Below, piece by piece: positions 1 to 4,494 of a DNA stretch of 6,631 bases. Numbering within the stretch: position 1 is the first letter of the stretch; the number at the start of each line of letters is the position of its first letter. The position numbers and the translations under genes were made by a program. The stretch lies in the NCBI GenBank assembly GCA_017526725.1, contig JAFXRA010000159.1, positions 1 to 6,631 on the forward strand, in the 5' to 3' direction. The notes beneath the pieces are model-generated. The model was not told the DNA's origin. It saw only the letters and a program-made list of their open reading frames with translations, and searched no databases. This DNA is from Candidatus Rifleibacteriota bacterium. Its GTDB lineage: Bacteria > Riflebacteria > Ozemobacteria > Ozemobacterales > Ozemobacteraceae.

Positions 1-29
1 ATTGACAACTTCATACTCTATCGCTAAAG

Positions 30-93
30 AGAGTTTACTCTGGTTCGGTCACCCTTTCGGCTTGCAAGCAAGCCACTTCCCCTCAAGGGGAAG
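30..93. repeat. Cluster of three small hairpins (REP-like)
   Basis: Three adjacent inverted repeats are packed into 64 bases: agagt/actct (30-34 with 37-41), ggcttgc/gcaagcc (59-65 with 68-74) and cttcccct/aggggaag (76-83 with 86-93). They lie 45-110 bases past the coaD stop. On the minus strand none is followed by a T-run, so this is not an ordinary intrinsic terminator for the operon. The style resembles the short palindromic repeats dispersed in many gut anaerobe genomes. Copy number elsewhere cannot be seen from this window. The remainder of 1-136 holds no convincing gene. Confidence 0.55.
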
Positions 94-117
94 CTTTAGA
101 GCAGCCCTTCCACCCTA

Positions 118-145
118 TGCTCTCTACTCTTTGCTCTTATCTCTT
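118..145. repeat. Degenerate 7-base tandem repeat at the coaD 3' end
   Basis: Four successive heptamers, tgctctc, tactctt, tgctctt and atctctt, fit a consensus TNCTCTT on the plus strand (AAGAGNA on the minus strand). The array runs through the coaD stop codon (137-139) into its last two codons, so the C-terminal Lys-Arg is encoded within repeat sequence. It belongs to the same style of short phased repeats seen at 2767-2808 and 5140-5160. Confidence 0.5.
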
Positions 146-619
146 ATTAACACGCTTTCTAACTTCTTTGGCTACATTTGGCGGTACCATTTCGCTAATA
201 TTTCCGCCATAATAAGCTATTTCCTTTACAACACTGGAACTTAAAAAAGAATATTTTGGCTGCGACATCAAAAAAACTGTTTCAACATTTGGATTTAGAT
301 GATAATTCGCAGCAAACATTCTAACTTCATATTCATAGTCTGAAATAGCTCTCAGACCTCTAATTATCGCTTTTGCCCCGACTTTATCGCAGAAATCTAC
401 CAAAAGTCCGTTGAAATGCATTACTCTCACGTTTTCTAAGTCATGAGTAGCATCATTTATCATATCAACGCGTTCTTCTGGAGTGAAGAGACCATTTTTC
501 TCATTATTGTTCAAAACCCCTACAATAACATGATCAAACAAACTGGCAGCACGCTTTAAAATATCAAGATGTCCATTTGTGATAGGGTCAAAAGAACCAG
601 CATAAACTGCAATTTTCAT
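137..619 (-). CDS. coaD: Phosphopantetheine adenylyltransferase (PPAT)
   Basis: The product catalyses the penultimate step of coenzyme A synthesis in the cytoplasm: ATP plus 4'-phosphopantetheine gives dephospho-CoA and pyrophosphate. The 160-residue length is normal for bacterial CoaD. Seen directly: the N-terminal nucleotidyltransferase signature GSFDPITNGH (residues 8-17) with the T-x-G-H ATP-binding motif, the RGLRAISDYEYE block (87-98) that forms the substrate pocket and hexamer contacts in the family, and the C-terminal LSSSVVKE motif (126-133) corresponding to ISSTxxRE. The start is well supported by a GAGGAAA ribosome site inside the end of maf. The maf stop and coaD start overlap by one base (TGATG), so translation is probably coupled. 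It is the last gene of the operon, and its final codons run into a short tandem repeat. Identification is secure. Confidence 0.97.
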   Translation of the reverse strand: MKIAVYAGSFDPITNGHLDILKRAASLFDHVIVGVLNNNEKNGLFTPEERVDMINDATHDLENVRVMHFNGLLVDFCDKVGAKAIIRGLRAISDYEYEVRMFAANYHLNPNVETVFLMSQPKYSFLSSSVVKEIAYYGGNISEMVPPNVAKEVRKRVNKR

Positions 620-1239
620 CAGGCTTTTTCCTCTAACTTCATAAAATCTATCAAATCATAGCCGGCTTCTTTCATAATGTTATCAAAAGCTACAACAGGG
701 AAGCCAACAACGTTGAAATAGCAGCCTTCGATTTTTTCAACAAACAATGCTGCATGCCCCTGAATGCCGTAAGCACCGGCTTTATCGTAAGGTTCCTTAG
801 TATTAAGGTAGGTTTCAATATCTTTTTCTGTTAATTTTCTGAAATAAACATAAGTTATCTCAGAATGTGAATAAATCTTCTGTTGTTGGACATCAACCAA
901 AGCAATACCGGAAATTACGCGGTGTTTCTTTCCGGAAAGTTCTTTAAGCATTCTCTTTGCATCATTTCGATCTTTTGGTTTGCCTAAAATTTCTGAGCCA
1001 TCAACAACTATTGTATCTGCCCCTATTACAAGGCCTGATTCCAAAGAATGTGATGCATACATGGCTTTCAAACTAGCTAATTTTGCTGATTTTTCCTCTG
1101 GAACAAGATTTTCTACATCAGAAATCTTTTCTTCATATGGCGATTCTATATATTTGAAAGGAACATGCAAACCATGCAAAATTTCGTGACGACGCGGTGA
1201 CTTAGAGGCTAAATATAACTTTGGTAATGCAGCAGTCAT
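619..1239 (-). CDS. maf: Maf family nucleotide pyrophosphatase (dTTP/UTP type)
   Basis: This is a house-cleaning enzyme that hydrolyses non-canonical or excess nucleoside triphosphates to the monophosphate and pyrophosphate. Its 206 residues are slightly above the usual 190-200. Motifs seen: LASKSPRR (10-17) for phosphate binding, GADTIVV (73-79) with the conserved acidic residue D75, KPKDRNDAKRML (87-98), DKAGAYGIQG (152-161) and GCYFNVVGFP (172-181). The GAYGIQG block is characteristic of the YhdE/Maf dTTP-UTP pyrophosphatase subgroup and differs from the KAGSF-type YceF (m7GTP) subgroup, so dTTP/UTP activity is inferred. An AGGAG ribosome site lies 7 bases before the ATG. The start overlaps the upstream Gx-family stop by one base (TAATG), and the stop overlaps the coaD start. 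Family assignment is secure; the exact substrate is inferred. Confidence 0.95.
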   Translation of the reverse strand: MTAALPKLYLASKSPRRHEILHGLHVPFKYIESPYEEKISDVENLVPEEKSAKLASLKAMYASHSLESGLVIGADTIVVDGSEILGKPKDRNDAKRMLKELSGKKHRVISGIALVDVQQQKIYSHSEITYVYFRKLTEKDIETYLNTKEPYDKAGAYGIQGHAALFVEKIEGCYFNVVGFPVVAFDNIMKEAGYDLIDFMKLEEKA

Positions 1240-1766
1240 TATGTTCTCCTAAGTAATTCATAAGTTATCTTTCCAACAATTAAACCTGTTGGAACACCAA
1301 CCCATACTATTATTGCCAAATGGAACCAAATAGTCAGATTGGATGCAAACAATATCTGAACAGTCAAAAGCTGTGAAATATTACTTGCAATTGCACCCAA
1401 TATACTAATAATGCAAATAGATGATTTTGGCAAGTAATGAAAAATAATAGCCATTATAACGGCGGCGGCAACAGCACCAGCAAAAGAAATAATATGAACT
1501 GGCGATAAAAAACTTCCTAAGACAAAAGCAGCAATACAGGTTCGCAAAGCTGCAATTCCTATTCCCGCAAAAGAATTGATACGAATAATGGCATAAAGGG
1601 TAATAACGTTTGCCAAGCCGATTTTTAACCAGGGTAATATTCTGGGAAGAGGCGATTCAAGCATCTGCAAAGCTGCAGCACAGGCTGTTAGAATAGCAAT
1701 CAGAGTTATCTGCCTGATCCTGTTTTTGCTTTCAAGCTTTGAAGTCACTTCCTGTTCACTTACCAT
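1239..1766 (-). CDS. Gx transporter family membrane protein (EetB-like)
   Basis: This is a 175-residue polytopic membrane protein with about five or six hydrophobic segments (roughly 19-37, 48-62, 66-85, 89-110, 116-136, 147-167). The sequence PWLKIGLANVITLYAI (45-60), a conserved Arg at 75 and GAIASNISQLL (124-134) are hallmarks of the family annotated as 'heptaprenyl diphosphate synthase component I' or 'Gx transporter' (Pfam Hpre_diP_synt_I). The family resembles ECF-type S components, and a true prenyl synthase role is doubtful. Known context: these genes recur next to NusG domain II genes, and the pair corresponds, to my recollection, to EetB/EetA of flavin-based extracellular electron transfer. 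Here an unrelated Cys/His protein lies between them. No strong ribosome site precedes the ATG, so translation may depend on coupling across the 14-base gap from the upstream gene. The stop overlaps the maf start (TAATG). Confidence 0.88.
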   Translation of the reverse strand: MVSEQEVTSKLESKNRIRQITLIAILTACAAALQMLESPLPRILPWLKIGLANVITLYAIIRINSFAGIGIAALRTCIAAFVLGSFLSPVHIISFAGAVAAAVIMAIIFHYLPKSSICIISILGAIASNISQLLTVQILFASNLTIWFHLAIIVWVGVPTGLIVGKITYELLRRT

Positions 1767-1780
1767 TTTAAATCAGCCAG

Positions 1781-2308
1781 CTAATTATTAGTTTTCTTTA
1801 CTTTAGAGCCCAAAAATAATCCCAAAAACCAAGCTCCAATATTAATAAAAAGATAGAACCCTATAGAAACACAAAATGCAATCAAAGACCAATTAGTATG
1901 TTTTCGAGAATCTGCCTTGGCTTTACTCCTATTCCAAAGGTTAAGCTTATTATCTATATCTCCATGAAATTTACAATAAAGGATACCATCATTCGACAAA
2001 TCTCCTTCAGAAGCATATTCACAACTTTCCGTAGGAAGCGACATTCTCGGACTTAAATATTTTTTATCTATCAACATTTCTTTCACTTCTTTGTCAAAAG
2101 ACTTAATCATTTCTCGGACGTCCATATTATAATTTTCAATTGCGCTAGTAATAGTGCGAATATTTTTAAAACAAACCTTTTGATTATCTGTTGAAATATC
2201 ACTTCCAAGCCTGAAAGAGCCATTAAGAGTAGTATCAGACTGTATACCCCCTAGAATAACCGCTATACCCATTGCAATAGAAAAAATAATAGCATCTCGT
2301 TGCCCCAT
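1781..2308 (-). CDS. Uncharacterised two-TM protein with pilin-like Cys/His core (paralogue A)
   Basis: I recognise no named family. The 175 residues comprise a short N-terminus, a hydrophobic segment at about 6-22, a soluble region (23-138) and a second hydrophobic segment at about 141-166 with a basic tail (KVKK). In the soluble region Cys46 is followed by NIRTITSAIENYNMD (49-63), predicted helical, then Cys96 and Cys112-x2-His115-Gly, where 15 residues separate the last two cysteines. The C...G.L...G...YC..HG ending resembles the C-terminal part of some type IV pilin and pseudopilin proteins, but the prepilin-peptidase site (G-F-x4-E) is absent and a second TM segment is present. So a membrane-tethered pilin-derived domain is my inference. 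A GAGGAAA ribosome site precedes the start. It lies 22 bases after the NusG-II gene and 14 bases before the Gx gene, so it is clearly co-transcribed. A paralogue lies at 4495-5139. Confidence 0.8.
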   Translation of the reverse strand: MGQRDAIIFSIAMGIAVILGGIQSDTTLNGSFRLGSDISTDNQKVCFKNIRTITSAIENYNMDVREMIKSFDKEVKEMLIDKKYLSPRMSLPTESCEYASEGDLSNDGILYCKFHGDIDNKLNLWNRSKAKADSRKHTNWSLIAFCVSIGFYLFINIGAWFLGLFLGSKVKKTNN

Positions 2309-2330
2309 ATATTTTCCTCGTTAACTTTAA

Positions 2331-2738
2331 TTATTTAGTAATTGCATCAACCTTATCGGAAGATGATTTGTAAGCTCCTGTCACTGGTTGGACCACAACT
2401 GCATTAGATACACATATTAATGCTTCATTTTTTGTCCAACCACAGTTCACACAAACCTGACAGGGGCATGTTGAAGAAGCAACTCTTACCCCCTTTTCTT
2501 TGTCTAATTCAATTATCATATTGCCTATTTTGCCTTGAACAGTTAAAGATTCGTTTGATTTCGTTGGTTCAATATTTTCTATAATTTCAGTATTGTTCTT
2601 GTAATGCTTAATTTGATAGTAAACTTCCTTCGAAGAAACAAAGGCTAAGATGTTTTTTATTAAAAGCGGTAGCAGAAGCAAGACTAGAATTATTATCCAG
2701 TCGGATTTCTTTATCGCTATATATTTTTCGTTATCCAT
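2331..2738 (-). CDS. NusG domain II-containing membrane-anchored protein (EetA-like)
   Basis: A 135-residue protein with one N-terminal membrane segment (about 13-33) and an extracytoplasmic domain. The stretch LTVQGKIGNMIIELDKEKGV (65-84), then SSTCPCQVCVNCGW (88-101) and ALICVSNAVVVQ (106-117), match the NusG domain II fold (Pfam NusG_II; typical form S-x-C-P-x2-x-C-V-x2-G-W followed by IVCLPNxVVV). The domain is not a transcription factor here, because the NGN and KOW parts of NusG are absent. Stand-alone copies typically neighbour Gx-family and ApbE genes in electron-transfer loci. Unusual: besides the family cysteines C91, C96 and C109, it carries C93 and C99, making C-x-C-x2-C-x2-C. It is the first gene of the operon. 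The ribosome site is weak (GAG about 5 bases before ATG), and a possible promoter lies about 25-50 bases upstream within a heptamer array. Confidence 0.85.
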   Translation of the reverse strand: MDNEKYIAIKKSDWIIILVLLLLPLLIKNILAFVSSKEVYYQIKHYKNNTEIIENIEPTKSNESLTVQGKIGNMIIELDKEKGVRVASSTCPCQVCVNCGWTKNEALICVSNAVVVQPVTGAYKSSSDKVDAITK

Positions 2739-2761
2739 TTCACTCTACAATTCTTAAATCA

Positions 2762-2790
2762 ATTATCAGTTATCTGTTTACTGTTGCCAG
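2762..2790 (-). promoter_or_regulatory. Possible sigma-70-type promoter of the NusG-II operon
   Basis: On the minus strand CTGGCA (2790-2785) and GATAAT (2767-2762) are separated by 17 bases, with 4/6 and 5/6 matches to TTGACA and TATAAT. Initiation would fall near 2755, leaving a short leader of about 17 bases before the ATG at 2738. The elements lie within a heptamer array that naturally generates such words, so the match may be chance. Confidence 0.28.
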
Positions 2791-2808
2791 TTAACGGTAA
2801 CTGCTAAC
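2767..2808. repeat. Degenerate 7-base tandem repeat, six units
   Basis: Read in steps of seven the plus strand gives cagttat, ctgttta, ctgttgc, cagttaa, cggtaac and tgctaac. The units share a C-A/T-G-T-T-A core that drifts gradually along the array. The phase holds for 42 bases without an indel, although no two units are identical. It lies 29 bases upstream of the NusG-II start codon. Confidence 0.55.
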
Positions 2809-2863
2809 TATATTCAAGTGTTACGCTTCGTTGTGGGACGTTTCACTGTGGTAATTATTTATA

Positions 2864-2971
2864 ATTGTTCGAATAGTTCTAGGTCCTAATGGTTCGAATT
2901 GTTTCGCTCTGTTCTACAAAATAACTTAGTTTCAACAATTTGAACTACTCGAACAATTAGAACAAATAGAA
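2864..2971. repeat. Nonamer repeats in opposite orientations forming a large inverted repeat
   Basis: The left block (2864-2917) contains about six loosely phased units around a GTTC core, including gttcgaata and gttcgaatt. The right block (2936-2971) has four exactly phased 9-mers, caatttgaa, ctactcgaa, caattagaa and caaatagaa, which on the minus strand read GTTCNANTN. The two blocks are the same repeat in inverse orientation: 2862-2879 matches the reverse complement of 2942-2959 at 17 of 18 positions. A transcript could fold into a stem with a loop of about 62 bases. Confidence 0.55.
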
Positions 2972-2993
2972 CTTTCTTTATTCAATTTTCCAC

Positions 2994-3043
2994 AGGCTGA
3001 AATCAGCTGTCTCACAGAGGCCTTAGCCTCGTCTCACTTTCCA
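2994..3043. repeat. Hairpin-bearing repeat unit, copy 1
   Basis: A small bulged hairpin (about 2994-3010, around ctgaaatcag) is followed by a 33-base unit (3011-3043) that matches 3232-3264 at 30 of 33 positions. The unit carries its own stem, gaggc/gcctc (3017-3021 with 3026-3030). The two copies lie 221 bases apart in direct orientation. No transposase or tRNA accompanies them. Confidence 0.6.
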
Positions 3044-3081
3044 TGAGAGCCGTAACTTGGTAATCTACACACCCTTTTTAT

Positions 3082-3160
3082 AGTCTACCCATTGTCATAA
3101 ACGTATAGCTTTCAGGGCTAAAGCCCATACGCTATACTTTTTATGACAAATGTGTAGACT
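3082..3160. repeat. 79-base imperfect palindrome (MITE-like or long hairpin)
   Basis: Arms 3082-3119 and 3122-3160 are imperfect reverse complements. They share agtctac/gtagact at the outer ends, a 10-base block ttgtcataaa, a 7-base block gtatagc and a central gggct/agccc closing on an aa loop, with about 31 of 38 left-arm positions paired. Size and terminal inverted ends would suit a very small non-autonomous element. No clear target-site duplication is visible (at most a TA). A stable RNA hairpin in either transcript is an alternative. Confidence 0.55.
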
Positions 3161-3172
3161 TAAAGAACCAAG

Positions 3173-3199
3173 AACTCTTCCGACTCTTCCAACTCTTCT
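3173..3199. repeat. 9-base tandem repeat, three units
   Basis: aactcttcc, gactcttcc and aactcttct follow one another in exact 9-base phase; the next bases (aacaatatc) keep only the first two positions. The minus-strand consensus is GGAAGAGTY. The period equals that of the nonamers at 2936-2971, but the word is different. Confidence 0.55.
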
Positions 3200-3214
3200 A
3201 ACAATATCCCACAA

Positions 3215-3282
3215 GCAACGTCAGTTGCCGTCCCACAGAGGCTTTAGCCTCGTCTTACTTTCCACGCCAAGCTCAGCTTGGC
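3215..3282. repeat. Hairpin-bearing repeat unit, copy 2, with flanking stems
   Basis: Three consecutive stems are visible: gcaac/gttgc (3215-3219 with 3224-3228), gaggct/agcctc (3238-3243 with 3246-3251) and gccaagct/agcttggc (3266-3273 with 3275-3282). The middle stem lies in the 33-mer at 3232-3264 shared with copy 1. The last stem lies 5 bases beyond the apbE stop. It lacks a following T-run on the minus strand, so apbE has no obvious intrinsic terminator and read-through towards the NusG-II operon is possible. Confidence 0.6.
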
Positions 3283-3287
3283 TCTCC

Positions 3288-4391
3288 CTATTCCTTTATT
3301 TTAGAGAAATAAAGCTTTCCTCTTGGAGTGACAGTTACTTTGCCGTTTTTATCAAGAAAAAGAGCAGCAATATTTTTTTCTTCTGCAAACTTGTAGGCCT
3401 CATCAGGTGGCATGGCAAAGAGTGCAGTGCTTAAAACATCGCTCTGAATAGGATCTAGAGTAACAACGGTTACAGAATCATAATAAGCAGCAGGTTTTCC
3501 TGTTTTGGGGTCCATAATATGACCGTATCTTTTGCCGTCTACAACAACGTATCTTTCGTAATCGCCTGAAGTAGAAATAGCCAACGGAGTTTTAGATTCA
3601 ATTATTGCAAGATTACCACCATCCCGTGGGTCTCTTACTGCAACTTTCCATGAAGATTTATCAGGTTTTTCACCTTCAAACCAAATATCACCTGCATCAT
3701 CAATAAGAAAAGCCTTGCAACCAGCCGCTTTTAATATTTCTCTGGCATAAATAACAGAAAAGCCGCCAACTATTCCCCCAAAATCAATCATACTGCCGCT
3801 AGCTATGGTTAAATCTTTTTCATTAATATGTAAAACATTAGAATAACCGCATTTTAAAAGTGTGTCGGCAAGTTCCTTTTCATTTGGCAATCTACCTGTT
3901 TTTTCAGGAGTATGGAAACCATAGATTTCATGAAGAACTGCAAAACTCGGGTCAAAATAGCCATTTGTATTCTCATACATAAACTTAGCCTGGATAGCTA
4001 TTTCCCTTAATAAATCTCTTTTATATTTATTATTGAAATTATATTCATATTTTCCTGTTTTATTTAAAGTGTACAATCCTGAAGATTCTTTATAGAAAGA
4101 GGTCTGCTTTTCAATTTCATCAATTTTTTTAAATGCCGCCTGCATACCCAAATAGCCTCTAATTCCATAGACTTTTATGGTATAAGCCGTATTCATAAGA
4201 AATCTAGTATCACTAAAAAACAAAGAATCACCGTGTACATAAAACCATGAACTGAACAACACCAATAATAGCACTGTTATACTTGAAAGAATCAGTTTTT
4301 TCTTTATTCTTTTCTTTTCAAATTCAGGTAATTCTTCTACTGGAGTTTCTATATCTTTATTTTTTTCGTCTATTGTTGTATTGTTATTCAT
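3288..4391 (-). CDS. apbE: FAD:protein FMN transferase, membrane-anchored
   Basis: ApbE/Ftp enzymes transfer FMN from FAD to a Thr/Ser of extracytoplasmic redox proteins, using Mg2+. The preferred start gives 367 residues. An ATG twelve bases upstream (4403) would give 371, but the one at 4391 has TGAGG about 7 bases before it and fits the promoter better. Numbered from the longer form: acidic/basic cytoplasmic N-terminus, TM at 37-54 without a lipobox Cys, FLMNTAYTIKVYG (68-80), NGYFDPSFAVL (147-157), IDFGGIVGGFSV (206-217), DAGDIWFEG (236-244), ISTSGDYERY (276-285), HIMDPKTGKPA (295-305) and SVTVV...SDVLSTALFAM (310-331), whose D322/T326 match the Mg2+-site Asp/Thr. Oddities are Gly where many relatives have Lys (GGIAKG) and Ala in place of the first Gly of GGDI. 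No FMN-acceptor domain is in the window. It is separated from the co-oriented NusG-II operon by repeat-rich DNA and lies divergent to the second Cys/His protein. Confidence 0.93.
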   Translation of the reverse strand: MNNNTTIDEKNKDIETPVEELPEFEKKRIKKKLILSSITVLLLVLFSSWFYVHGDSLFFSDTRFLMNTAYTIKVYGIRGYLGMQAAFKKIDEIEKQTSFYKESSGLYTLNKTGKYEYNFNNKYKRDLLREIAIQAKFMYENTNGYFDPSFAVLHEIYGFHTPEKTGRLPNEKELADTLLKCGYSNVLHINEKDLTIASGSMIDFGGIVGGFSVIYAREILKAAGCKAFLIDDAGDIWFEGEKPDKSSWKVAVRDPRDGGNLAIIESKTPLAISTSGDYERYVVVDGKRYGHIMDPKTGKPAAYYDSVTVVTLDPIQSDVLSTALFAMPPDEAYKFAEEKNIAALFLDKNGKVTVTPRGKLYFSKIKE

Positions 4392-4418
4392 TAGTAGCCT
4401 CATTATTAATGTGGGTGA

Positions 4419-4448
4419 ATTTTAACACAAAAAACAGAATAAACTCAA
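4419..4448 (-). promoter_or_regulatory. Probable apbE promoter
   Basis: On the minus strand TTGAGT (4448-4443) and TAAAAT (4424-4419) are spaced by 18 bases, and a TG one base before the -10 makes it an extended -10 site. Initiation near 4412 would give a leader of about 20 bases to the ATG at 4391. The site lies in the 103-base divergent gap shared with the Cys/His gene at 4495, so the two could be co-regulated. Confidence 0.5.
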
Positions 4449-4494
4449 GAATAGAAAGATTAGTATATTATTGTGTTAGCGGTTTAATACAATT

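Larger units (their letters stand above)
2739..3287. other. Repeat-rich 549-base intergenic region
   Basis: No credible gene lies between the apbE stop and the NusG-II start. The stretch is built largely of short-period structure: a heptamer array (2767-2808), nonamer arrays in both orientations (2864-2971) and again at 3173-3199, a 79-base imperfect palindrome (3082-3160) and two copies of a hairpin-bearing 33-mer (3011-3043 and 3232-3264). Both flanking genes point leftwards, so this is also the leader region of the downstream operon. A structured leader RNA or a site of successive insertion of small palindromic elements are both possible. Confidence 0.7.

Noticed and set aside
2..244. Open plus-strand frame at the left edge
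   Set aside because: It runs antisense into coaD and through the hairpin cluster. It has no ribosome site, no recognisable domain and a low-complexity composition.
980..1189. Plus-strand frame inside maf
   Set aside because: Shadow of a conserved gene on the other strand, with no SD or recognisable sequence.
2364..2384. VTGAYKSSS near the NusG-II protein C-terminus as a flavinylation site
   Set aside because: It resembles D-x-x-S/T-G-A-T but lacks the Asp and has Tyr at the position of the modified Thr, outside any FMN-binding domain.
2936..3199. CRISPR array
   Set aside because: Repeat units are 7 to 9 bases with no unique spacers of 30-40 bases between identical repeats, and no cas genes.
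3266..3282. Hairpin after the apbE stop as an intrinsic terminator
   Set aside because: The stem is good, but on the minus strand it is followed by GTGGAAAG, not a T-run.
3150..3434. Open plus-strand frame of 94 codons
   Set aside because: Its first half is translated nonamer repeat and hairpins (LPTLPTLL), and the second half is antisense to apbE. No SD or domain.
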